Notes under the pieces: generated by a model
Told to the model about the DNA's origin: nothing
What the model saw: only the letters and a program-made list of their open reading frames with translations
Databases searched by the model: none
In this document: positions 8,966-15,454 of the stretch, one piece after another
Numbering within the stretch: the stretch's first letter is position 1
Layout: each line of letters starts with the position of its first letter
From: Pseudogemmatithrix spongiicola
GTDB lineage: Bacteria > Gemmatimonadota > Gemmatimonadetes > Gemmatimonadales > Gemmatimonadaceae
NCBI RefSeq assembly: GCF_030623445.1
Contig: NZ_CP130613.1
Coordinates: 1,178,001-1,242,000 of the forward strand
Direction of reading: 5' to 3'
Length of the DNA stretch: 64,000 nt
Made by a program: the position numbers and the translations under genes

Positions 8966-9606
8966 CGCGCGTCGTCGCGGTCGGCGTCGTCTTCGCGCGA
9001 CGCGATGCTGCGCAGGACGAGACCGGCGGGGCCGAGGACCGTGAAATCCTCGCCGTCGTGCAGCTCGAGGTCGGGGACGCCGGGCGCGGGGGCCAGCAAC
9101 ACCAGCGTGCTGCCGCGGCGGATCATCAGGCGCACGAGTATGCGCGTCCCGCGGCGCACGACCACGGGCGCGTCGTCGCCGGCGCGTGCGGTGGGTGCCA
9201 CGAGGACCAGGTCACCCTCGCGAATCGCATGGCGTGGCGCGTCCTCGGCGTTGGTGCGCACGAAGAACGCATCGTCACTGGGCAGCAGCTGACGGTCGAG
9301 CGTGAAATGCTGTTCGGTGACCGGGCGTCCGTCGCCGCCGTATTGCACGAGCGGCACGGGCTGCGTGCCGACGCCGCCGGCGAAGCCTTCGAGCACCACA
9401 CCGCGCGAGCGGCCCGGGACACGCCGCACGTAGCCTTTCGCGGCGAGTGCGTCGAGCAGCGTCGTGACCGTGCGCGTGGAGGGAATGCGGAAGTGCCGCG
9501 CGATCTCGCGCACGCTCGGCTGGAACGTGTGCGTCGCGACGTGATCGATCAGGAAGTGCCAGACCTGCCGTTCGACCGGCGTGAGGGGCGCGCGAGGCCG
9601 GTCCAT
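8962..9606 (-). CDS. LexA-like repressor lacking the autoproteolysis residues
   Basis: 214 residues. The N-terminal winged helix (LTPVERQVWHFLIDHVATH...PSVREIARHFRI, about 8-75) is that of LexA. The C-terminal half (about 83-200) follows the S24 peptidase fold: VPLVQYGGDGRP, FFVRTNAEDAPRHAIREGD and VVVRRGTRILVRLM. On alignment with E. coli LexA by eye, the catalytic Ser is Asp122, the catalytic Lys is Arg159, and the Ala-Gly cleavage pair is Asp-Gly. It should therefore bind DNA but not self-cleave in the normal SOS manner. It follows gltX by 25 nt on the same strand and is probably co-transcribed with it. It may respond to a ligand instead of RecA. Confidence 0.78.
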   Translation of the reverse strand: MDRPRAPLTPVERQVWHFLIDHVATHTFQPSVREIARHFRIPSTRTVTTLLDALAAKGYVRRVPGRSRGVVLEGFAGGVGTQPVPLVQYGGDGRPVTEQHFTLDRQLLPSDDAFFVRTNAEDAPRHAIREGDLVLVAPTARAGDDAPVVVRRGTRILVRLMIRRGSTLVLLAPAPGVPDLELHDGEDFTVLGPAGLVLRSIASREDDADRDDAR

Positions 9607-9631
9607 CGTGACGTCTGCGCGCGACGGGCGC

Positions 9632-11089
9632 TCAGGCGCCCGTGCGCATCCCCTGCAGGTGGGTCACGGCACGGGTGACGCGGGCGAGCGTGCGCTCGCG
9701 CCCGAGCAGCGCCATCACTTCGAAGATGCCGGGCGATGCCGCCGAGCCCACGAGCGCGACGCGCAGTGGCTGCAGCAGCTTGCCGGCGCCGACGCCCTTG
9801 GCCTCGGCGAGCTGGCGCATCGCCGGCTCCATCGTGGCTTCGTCGAACGGCTCCAATGAACGCAGCGTCTCGCCGCAGGCCTCGAGCAGCGCCTGTGCGG
9901 CGGCGGGGTCCTTCCACTGCTTGGCGACGGCGTCCGCCTCGTAGGCGAAATCGTCGGTGAAGTAGGGCGTAGACTGGGCGACGAGTTCGTCCGTCAGACG
10001 CGCGCGCACGCGCAGCAACTCGAGCAGCTTGTGATACCAGGCGGTGTTGGCGTCGAGCCACGCGTCCGTCGTGAGGCCGGCCGCCACGAGCGGGCCGCGC
10101 AGCAGCGCCGCCGCCTCGGCGATCGGCATCTTCGCGAGGTGCTGGCCGTTCATCCACTCGAGCTTGGCCGGGTCGAACACCGCGGCTTTCTTGAGCAGGC
10201 CATCGGCGCTGAAGCCCTCGATGAGCTGCTCGAGCGTCATCACTTCGTCGAAGTCGCCGCCGGGCGACCAGCCGAGCAGCGCGAGGAAGTTGACCATTGC
10301 CTGCGGCAGGATGCCCTTGTGCTGGTAGTCGCCGACGGCGGTGGCGCCGTGGCGCTTGGAGAGCTTCTTGCCGTCCGTGCCGTGGATCATCGGCAGGTGC
10401 GCGAACTGCGGCAGCGGCGCGCCGAGGGCCTGGTAGAGCAGGATCTGCTTCGGCGTGTTCGAGATGTGGTCGTCGCCGCGCATCACGAGCGTGATGCGCA
10501 TCGCGATGTCGTCGGAGACCACGGCGTGGTTGTAGATCGGCGTGGCGTCCGAGCGGAGGATGACGAAGTCGTCGATGTCCTTGTTCGGGAAGCTGATGCG
10601 GCCGTGGACGAGATCTTCCCAAGCAGTGTCGCCGTCAGGCACGCGGAAGCGCAGCACGAAGGGCGTGCCGGCGGCGACGCGGCGCGCGATTTCGTCCTGC
10701 GGGAGCTTGTCGCAGCGGCGGTCGTAGGCGAAGGCACCGCCCGCCGCCTCGGCAGCGGCGCGGCGCTGGGCGATCTCTTCGGTGGTGCAGAAGCAGCGAT
10801 AGACCTTGCCCGCGTCGAGCAGCTTCTGCGCGTCCGCGCGATGCCGTTCGAGGTTTGCGCCTTGGAAGACGACCTCTTCGTCCCAGTCGAGGCCCAGCCA
10901 GCGCATGCCCTCGAAGATGGCGCGCGTGGAGTCGTCGGTGGAGCGGGCCTTGTCCGTATCCTCGACGCGCAGCAAGAACTGGCCGCCGAGCTTGCGGGCG
11001 AGGAGCCAATTGAAGAGCGCGGTGCGGGCGCCGCCGACATGCAGATAGCCGGTGGGGCTGGGGGCGAAGCGGAGGCGGGGCGCAGACAA
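9632..11089 (-). CDS. gltX: Glutamyl-tRNA synthetase
   Basis: 485 residues, normal length for bacterial GluRS. The class I signature appears as FAPSPTGYLHVGGART (8-23), where HVGG replaces HIGH. The second catalytic motif KLSKR is at 242-246, preceded by the substrate region RGDDHISNTPKQ. The C-terminal helical anticodon-binding domain fills about 320-485. The enzyme charges tRNA-Glu in the cytoplasm; whether it also charges tRNA-Gln is undetermined. It lies downstream of tRNA-Ser(GCT) and upstream of the LexA-like gene on the same strand. Confidence 0.97.
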   Translation of the reverse strand: MSAPRLRFAPSPTGYLHVGGARTALFNWLLARKLGGQFLLRVEDTDKARSTDDSTRAIFEGMRWLGLDWDEEVVFQGANLERHRADAQKLLDAGKVYRCFCTTEEIAQRRAAAEAAGGAFAYDRRCDKLPQDEIARRVAAGTPFVLRFRVPDGDTAWEDLVHGRISFPNKDIDDFVILRSDATPIYNHAVVSDDIAMRITLVMRGDDHISNTPKQILLYQALGAPLPQFAHLPMIHGTDGKKLSKRHGATAVGDYQHKGILPQAMVNFLALLGWSPGGDFDEVMTLEQLIEGFSADGLLKKAAVFDPAKLEWMNGQHLAKMPIAEAAALLRGPLVAAGLTTDAWLDANTAWYHKLLELLRVRARLTDELVAQSTPYFTDDFAYEADAVAKQWKDPAAAQALLEACGETLRSLEPFDEATMEPAMRQLAEAKGVGAGKLLQPLRVALVGSAASPGIFEVMALLGRERTLARVTRAVTHLQGMRTGA

Positions 11090-11173
11090 GGGCGAGGCGG
11101 GCTGGGTGAACGGGCATCCGGCGAAAACGAAGCCGGCCCGCCCGGAAATGCCTCTCCGAACGGGCCGCGCTCA

Positions 11174-11264
11174 CGGAGACGGAGGGATTCGAACCCTCGA
11201 TACGGGTTTAACCCCGTATAACGGTTTAGCAAACCGCCGCCTTCAGCCTCTCGGCCACGTCTCC
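11174..11264 (-). tRNA. tRNA-Ser(GCT)
   Basis: 91 nt including the discriminator G. The acceptor arms GGAGACG and CGTCTCC pair fully. The anticodon arm reads CGGTTTGCTAAACCG with anticodon GCT. The long variable arm, TACGGGGTTAAACCCCGTA, is typical of serine tRNAs. The T-arm contains GGTTCGAATCC. The 3' CCA is not encoded. It lies upstream of gltX on the same strand. Confidence 0.97.
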
Positions 11265-11395
11265 TTTCGGGATGTCCCGAAGTCACGTAATCTCGCCCGC
11301 TGACGAGGGTGAATCAAGCGCAGGCGCGGGTGGATTCGCGCGGCTAGCGGAACTGCCGTGGGCCCGGAGGGCGCGGTGCGGGCGGCTCCAGCTGC

Positions 11396-11974
11396 TTAGG
11401 CGCGCGCACCGTGCCGGCTCACCTGCTCGCGCATCGCCGCGACGATCTCCGCATAACGCGCGCCGAACATCGCCGGCTCGAGCAAGAGCGGCGTGCCCGC
11501 CTCTGCCTCGCGGAACTTGAAGAGCGGCGACATCACGCGCGGGAAGCGCGCGATATACGCGTCCGGATCCCTCAGCACGAGCGCCACGGCCGGCATCTGA
11601 CGCGGCCCGCCGCGGCCTGTGGGCGATCCGATGACGGTGGTCTCGCGGATCTCGGCGATCTCCGACCACTTGAAGCGCCCGAGTTCGACGCCGGCGGGGT
11701 TGAGGTACAGGCCCTCGCCGTCCATCGCGAAGATCACCGGATTCTTGATGATCCGGTACAGCAGCACGAAGAACATGAACACGCCGATGGCCGCGAAGAA
11801 GCCAAAGGCCAGCTTCATGCCGAGCGGCGTCTCGACGGGCGTCGAGAAAGCGTCGCCGCCAGTGTCGAAGCCACCGCCGACCAAGACCTGGTAGAACACG
11901 GCCAGCAGGATGACGTCGCCGACCAGGAAGGGGACGTGGACCCAGCGGGGGGCCCGGAGCTCGATGCGGGTCAC
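11396..11974 (-). CDS. Small membrane protein resembling the STM3941 / PH-like family
   Basis: 192 residues from the GTG at 11974 (VTRIELRAPRWVHVP). Two hydrophobic segments, VPFLVGDVILLAVFYQVLVG and KLAFGFFAAIGVFMFFVLLY, are followed by a beta-rich cytoplasmic part, IFAMDGEGLYLNPAGVELGRFKWSEIAEI. The pattern of two helices followed by an 'internal rule' strand and a W-x-E/D-I motif fits STM3941-type PH-like membrane proteins. Function is unknown. A longer open frame continues upstream through tRNA-Ser(TGA) but is spurious. Family assignment is tentative. Confidence 0.6.
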   Translation of the reverse strand: MTRIELRAPRWVHVPFLVGDVILLAVFYQVLVGGGFDTGGDAFSTPVETPLGMKLAFGFFAAIGVFMFFVLLYRIIKNPVIFAMDGEGLYLNPAGVELGRFKWSEIAEIRETTVIGSPTGRGGPRQMPAVALVLRDPDAYIARFPRVMSPLFKFREAEAGTPLLLEPAMFGARYAEIVAAMREQVSRHGARA

Positions 11975-12012
11975 GCGATCCTGACGGTCTGGGGCGGGGG
12001 GCCGAACGGGAG

Positions 12013-12095
12013 CGGAGGGTACAGGATTCGAACCTGTAAGTCCTTGCGGACGGCGGTTTTCAAGACCGCTGCAATAGCCATTCTGCCAACCCTCC
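12013..12095 (-). tRNA. tRNA-Ser(TGA), integration target of the adjacent element
   Basis: 83 nt including discriminator G. GGAGGGT pairs with ACCCTCC. The anticodon stem-loop GCGGTCTTGAAAACCGC gives anticodon TGA. A variable arm GTCCGCAAGGAC and a T-arm ACAGGTTCGAATCCTGT are present. The 5' half (12060-12095) is identical to a second copy at 24372-24407, so the present gene is a chimera: its 3' half is chromosomal and its 5' half and upstream DNA come from the integrated element. The CCA is not encoded. Confidence 0.96.
12060..12095. repeat. attL: 36-bp direct repeat, 5' half of tRNA-Ser(TGA)
   Basis: Identical base for base to 24372-24407. It covers the tRNA 5' end through the anticodon loop. 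The boundary at 12060 lies at the anticodon, so strand exchange was probably in or near the anticodon loop, a known tyrosine-integrase target position. Confidence 0.92.
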
Positions 12096-12097
12096 AA

Positions 12098-12131
12098 GCG
12101 ATTACGAAGCAACACTTTACCGCGTAATCGC
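12098..12131. repeat. 9-bp inverted repeat just inside attL
   Basis: GCGATTACG at 12098-12106 and CGTAATCGC at 12123-12131, separated by 16 bp. On the minus strand these arms contain a weak promoter-like pair for the tRNA (TTACGC, 17 bp, TAATCG). It could be an integrase or excisionase site, a substitute tRNA promoter, or both. Confidence 0.5.
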
Positions 12132-12150
12132 GAGTGTCGTGCGCGCGGGT

Positions 12151-12171
12151 CACCGGGGACAAATCCGGGGG
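12151..12171. repeat. Candidate arm-type integrase site, left end
   Basis: CACCGGGGACAAATCCGGGG at 12151-12170 closely matches the repeated GGGGAC units near the right end of the element (24212-24250). Similar short direct repeats at both ends of an integrated element are typical of arm sites bound by the N-terminal domain of tyrosine integrases. No binding evidence is available. Confidence 0.45.
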
Positions 12172-12260
12172 CGGAACGCCGTGGCGATCCGGGGCCCGCT
12201 CGCACTGGCTTCATCCTATATGGGTGTGTGCCCGGCGGCTACCCTCGGCGGGGTGCTGCC

Positions 12261-12806
12261 ATGAACGCCGCGACCATCATCGACGATCCTGAACTCGATG
12301 GCGACCGCGACCCGCAGTCGGCGCTCACGCTGGTGGAGGCGGAGTCGCTCGGGTACGTCTCGCACGACCAGCTGCGGACGTTGCATCAGTGTCTCGGGAC
12401 GCCGGAGCGCGAGGCGCAGCGCACGCGGATCCTGGAGATCGCGCAGGCGCGATACAACCTTGAACGGCGCCGCTGGCCGGTGTGCGCCATTGGTCCGCTG
12501 CTGCCGGGTCCGCATGGGCTCCTGATCCCGGTGGAGATCCGCGGCCTTGCGAAGGCGACCCGGGTCCGGGAACAGCTCGAGACGACGGAACAGCTGCGCC
12601 CGCTCGCGCGCCACGAGCGCCAGGCGTTGCGCGCGCTCAAGCGGAACGGCGTGCGTCGGGTCGGCAATGATAGCGCGGATACCGCGGCGCTCGAGCGGGC
12701 GCGCTTGAAGCGCCTGTCGAAAGCGGCGAAGCGGGCACGCGCCGCGCAGGCCGGGATGGCGCGCGCGCGGGCGCGACAGGCCTCGGCGCAGGAGGGCGCA
12801 TGCTGA
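12261..12806 (+). CDS. Hypothetical element-encoded protein
   Basis: 181 residues from the ATG at 12261; GTG 12228 in the same frame is an alternative. The first 100 residues are mixed charged sequence with SLGYVSHDQLRTLHQ and a hydrophobic patch VCAIGPLLPGPHGLLIPVEI. The last 60 are a very basic helix (RLKRLSKAAKRARAAQAGMARARARQ) suited to nucleic-acid binding. No family is recognised. It is the first gene inside attL and overlaps the next gene by 7 nt, so it heads a four-gene run. Confidence 0.6.
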   Translation: MNAATIIDDPELDGDRDPQSALTLVEAESLGYVSHDQLRTLHQCLGTPEREAQRTRILEIAQARYNLERRRWPVCAIGPLLPGPHGLLIPVEIRGLAKATRVREQLETTEQLRPLARHERQALRALKRNGVRRVGNDSADTAALERARLKRLSKAAKRARAAQAGMARARARQASAQEGAC

Positions 12807-13072
12807 CGACGCTCCTGCAGGAGCTCGGCCGCGTGCCGTGGTGGACGCTGCTGCTGGTGCTCAACCTCATCGCCGGGCTGCTCGCGGCGTTCACCCAGGT
12901 GCCGGCGATGAACCACCGCCGCGCCGTCGTCCGGTGGAGCGGCTATGCGCTCGGGATGATCGTGTGCGCGATGGTGGGCATGTTCGTGCTGCTCGCCTAC
13001 GGCGTGATGGTGCAGCTCGAGTCGATGGCGTTCCGCGCGACCGTGGGTGCGCCGCGGCGTAGGATCCATTGA
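12800..13072 (+). CDS. Small two-helix membrane protein (holin-like topology)
   Basis: 90 residues with a good GGAGGG ribosome-binding site 4 nt before the ATG. Two hydrophobic segments, WWTLLLVLNLIAGLLAAF (about 14-31) and YALGMIVCAMVGMFVLLAYGVM (about 49-70), are separated by a short basic loop. Size, topology and position in a phage-like element are compatible with a holin or an accessory lysis protein, but no family motif proves this. Its stop overlaps the next start (TGATG). Confidence 0.6.
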   Translation: MLTTLLQELGRVPWWTLLLVLNLIAGLLAAFTQVPAMNHRRAVVRWSGYALGMIVCAMVGMFVLLAYGVMVQLESMAFRATVGAPRRRIH

Positions 13073-13347
13073 TGCGCGCACACGGCTGGAGGATCGCCGG
13101 GTTGCTCGTCGCCCTTGCGTGCGTGGTCGGGGTCGTGCACGTCGAGGGGCCACTGGCGCTCGTCGCCGCGATCGCCGCGGTCATCGCGGTTGCGCACGGC
13201 CAGGTCCTCGCGCAGGCCCTGCTCGACTCGCTCAATCCGCGGACGGACTCGGAAGCGAAGTATCTGCGCCGCGTGGGGCGCGACATCCTCGAACGGCAGC
13301 GTCAGCAGGCGGTGCAGGATGCGGCACGCGCGGAGCGCCGCGCATGA
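13072..13347 (+). CDS. Small membrane protein with charged C-terminal helix
   Basis: 91 residues. A hydrophobic N-terminal half (IAGLLVALACVVGVVHVEG and ALVAAIAAVIAVAHG) gives one long or two short membrane helices. The remaining 45 residues are a charged helix, LNPRTDSEAKYLRRVGRDILERQRQQ. It may be a spanin-like or accessory lysis protein, but there is no specific evidence. Starts and stops overlap on both sides, so it is translated with its neighbours. Confidence 0.55.
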   Translation: MRAHGWRIAGLLVALACVVGVVHVEGPLALVAAIAAVIAVAHGQVLAQALLDSLNPRTDSEAKYLRRVGRDILERQRQQAVQDAARAERRA

Positions 13348-13739
13348 CCGGGATCCCGCGCCCCATCGTCCAGACGGAGCGGGCGTGCGTGCTCTGCGGC
13401 ACGGCGCTCGTGATCACCTTCGATGCGCTCAACCGCCCGCGGCATCGGTGCCCGACGTGCCATGGCACGGTGACGACGCCGATCGACGCGGGCACGGTCG
13501 AACGCGTCGCGACGCCGACGCCCGCGTTGGCGAAGTTGGCGCCGAGCCGACAGCAGCTGCAGCGGCTCGTGCTGACCGCGCTGCCGGTGTTCGCGCCCGG
13601 TGTGTCGCGACCCGCCGCGGCCGCACGGCATTGCGATCGCTGCGGCACGGCGCTGCCGCGGCAGCACGGACGGGGACGGCCGCGCGTGCGCTGCGCCGAT
13701 CGGGACGCGTGCGCCGGGCGCACGCGGGGGGCGGCGTGA
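13344..13739 (+). CDS. Double zinc-ribbon hypothetical protein
   Basis: 131 residues from the ATG at 13344, which overlaps the upstream stop. Two Cys clusters, CVLCG paired with CPTC in the first 45 residues and CDRCG paired with RCADRDAC near the C-terminus, look like two separate zinc ribbons joined by a Pro/Ala-rich linker. Such proteins often bind nucleic acid or act as small phage regulators; the role is unknown here. It follows the two membrane proteins without a gap. Confidence 0.6.
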   Translation: MTGIPRPIVQTERACVLCGTALVITFDALNRPRHRCPTCHGTVTTPIDAGTVERVATPTPALAKLAPSRQQLQRLVLTALPVFAPGVSRPAAAARHCDRCGTALPRQHGRGRPRVRCADRDACAGRTRGAA

Positions 13740-14096
13740 CGGGGCGCGCTGCGGTGCGGATCCTCAACGGCGCGCAGGGCCGCGGTATCGCGCGCGCGCT
13801 GGCGGCGGTGACGGCGGGTGTCCTCGCGGACGCACCGCCGATCGCGGCCGACCAAGTCGCATCACCGACGTGCCGGCGGGCCCTGCGCCTACTCGTCTTG
13901 GAACGAAGCACCGCTGTTCCCTGTCGGAGCACGCAAGGCGTACGACTCGACCGTCGCTCGCGTGACGGACGAGGTCCGGACCGGGTCGGTTGGCAAGAGC
14001 ATCAGCCTGCTCTTGCCGCTGCAGATCGAGGGCGTGGCGAATGAATACACGTTCAAGTTCTCGGTCGACTCAGTGTCGGTCCGCCGCGTTCCATAG
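13736..14096 (+). pseudogene. Remnant gene, two reading frames
   Basis: A frame opening with GTG at 13736 (overlapping the zinc-ribbon stop) gives plausible sequence for about 45 codons (VTGRAAVRILNGAQGRGIAR). It then becomes an Arg/Ser-rich out-of-frame reading. Another frame continues with natural-looking protein (WNEAPLFPVGARKAYDSTVA, then LLLPLQIEGVANEYTFKF) to a stop at 14096. This suggests a frameshift or a deletion junction near 13,860-13,880 that fused the start of one gene to the end of another. Neither part is recognised. An intact 102-residue protein ending at 14044 is the alternative reading. Confidence 0.45.
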
Positions 14097-14141
14097 TCGC
14101 GTGCGACACCGTCGCATTCCGCCGATGTTCCAATCCCGTCG

Positions 14142-14832
14142 ATGATGCAGAATTTTCACGTAGCGGCCGACACTCTCCTCAGCTGGGGCGCGCTGATGCG
14201 CCCGACCAATCCGGCCGAGTTCTGGGAGATGGCCGGGGCCGTTCTCACGCTCGCGGTGCTGGTGGTCACGGGCTTCGGCCTCAAGGCTATCGCGGTGGCG
14301 AAGCAAGACATTCGCTCCGGGCGGAGCGTGAAACCAAGTCGCGCGCAATCGATCTGTGACGTGAGATGCGCGAAGTGCTCTTCCCGATGCACGGCGTGTG
14401 GCTTGCGCGGCTCCGCGTCGCGAACATCGAGCTCTTCATCAAGGACGCTACGCACGTCACGTTCGATGAGACGGAGTCGAAGTCGAAGTTGAAGGACGCG
14501 ACCGCGTGGGTGGGCGCGTTGCCACCGGAACTGAAGCATGAGGCGACCGCCCTAATGAACACGCTTGAATGCTGGGCGATGTGCTTCACGCACGGCCTGG
14601 CGGACGCGAAGGTATCTGAGACGCCGTGCGCCCCCGCCTATTGCCAGATGGTCGTCTCGCTGTACCCCTGCACCCTGTATCACCGACACCTCAGCCCGAC
14701 TATCGGCCCGTATCGCACCTCGTAAACTTGTTTGAGAGTTGGTACGCGCCGAAGACGCAGGCCACGCTCCTCGCCCAGCTCGAACGGGCCAAGAAGCTCG
14801 CAACGCTGCCGGACCCAATCGGAACGAAATAG
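14142..14832 (+). pseudogene. Broken gene for a membrane-anchored hypothetical protein
   Basis: Protein-like sequence passes through all three frames. MMQNFHVAADTLLSWGALMR and a membrane helix (GAVLTLAVLVVTGFGLKAIAV) start at 14142. After a shift near 14,310 the sequence continues as ERETKSRAIDL, is broken by TGA at 14357, then goes on as REMREVLFPMHGVWLARLRV until about 14,620. After a third shift it ends LVNLFESWYAPKTQATLLAQ to 14832. At least two frameshifts and one nonsense codon are needed, so it is not functional. Joined, it would be about 225 residues; the family is unknown. Confidence 0.7.
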
Positions 14833-14922
14833 CCGGCTGGCGCGCATAATCACCAGAGGTCGCTCGCCCTCTCCACAACGAGGTACCTATCAAGACGATC
14901 GGATTCTAAGGCGCCCTGCGCT

Positions 14923-14957
14923 GCCGACGGGCCCCGCCAATAGCGGGGCCCGTCGGC
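14923..14957. terminator. Perfect 15-bp GC-rich hairpin
   Basis: GCCGACGGGCCCCGC at 14923-14937 and its exact reverse complement at 14943-14957, with a 5-nt loop CAATA, followed on the plus strand by GTTTCTGG. It lies 90 nt after the broken gene and is a probable intrinsic terminator, though the T-tract is short. It could also be a leftover terminal structure of an element. Confidence 0.65.
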
Positions 14958-15036
14958 GTTTCTGGTCGTGCTGAGTAACGACTCCCCGCGCCGGCGGGCC
15001 AGATCTTCCTGCGCGCAACCACGGGTCGGCGACCCC

Positions 15037-15068
15037 AAGTCGTATAAGCTGTTGTAATACAACGACTT
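15037..15068. promoter_or_regulatory. Nested inverted repeats in an AT-richer spacer
   Basis: AAGTCGT (15037-15043) pairs with ACGACTT (15062-15068), and inside it GTTGTA-A-TACAAC (15051-15063) forms a second dyad. The 395-bp stretch 14833-15226 contains no supported gene; it holds the 15-bp hairpin, this nested dyad and the 15150-15163 palindrome. It is a likely control region for the pair that starts at 15227. Confidence 0.4.
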
Positions 15069-15149
15069 GAGGGTTTGGATAACCGACCAATGTTCATGCA
15101 CTGGTTTGCGGCCCCCCCCAAGTGCGCGGAAACCTAAGTGCGAGGCTTC

Positions 15150-15163
15150 GTTGCCATGGCAAC
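15150..15163. promoter_or_regulatory. 14-bp perfect palindrome, candidate operator
   Basis: GTTGCCATGGCAAC is a perfect dyad 63 bp before the start of the small protein at 15227. Palindromes at this distance from a small-protein/nuclease pair are common autoregulatory operators of toxin-antitoxin loci, but the DNA-binding protein is not identified. Confidence 0.45.
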
Positions 15164-15226
15164 AGATTGATTGCAGCGGCGGAACCGCTCGGCAGCATGC
15201 TGGGGGACCCAGGCAGGAGAACGAGG

Positions 15227-15436
15227 ATGCCGACGCCGGTCCCACCCCAGGAGTTGAAACACGAGACGGCGCCGGTGAGCGTCCGCCGGTTCCATTATCC
15301 GCTGACGTCGCGGCCGCGGGACGTCGCACTCTATTCGCTTGTGCGCGACGCCGTCGGCACGACCCGCCTACGCTGGGATGGCGTTCGGCCGCTCCACCGG
15401 ATCCCGGCCGAGCATGCTGCGACGTTGCGAGGATGA
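15227..15436 (+). CDS. Small protein upstream of the PIN-like gene, possible antitoxin
   Basis: 69 residues. The ATG at 15227 was chosen because AGGAGAACGAGG precedes it. Its sequence, ELKHETAPVSVRRFHYPLTS then RPRDVALYSLVRDAVGTTRL, has no recognised DNA-binding motif. The stop is 18 nt before the start of the PIN-like gene. Gene order (small first, nuclease second), spacing and a palindrome upstream fit a type II toxin-antitoxin layout. The assignment is inference only. Confidence 0.5.
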   Translation: MPTPVPPQELKHETAPVSVRRFHYPLTSRPRDVALYSLVRDAVGTTRLRWDGVRPLHRIPAEHAATLRG

Positions 15437-15454
15437 GCACGGATGGAGGAAGTG

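Noticed and set aside
11975-12214. N-terminal 80-codon extension of the small membrane protein gene on the minus strand
   Set aside because: It reads straight through tRNA-Ser(TGA), giving the usual meaningless tRNA translation (LEGWQNGYCSG). The GTG at 11974 is the credible start.
13115-14044. 309-codon plus-strand frame spanning several small genes
   Set aside because: Up to 13,735 it is a shadow of the small membrane and zinc-ribbon genes, which have overlapping starts and stops and better composition.
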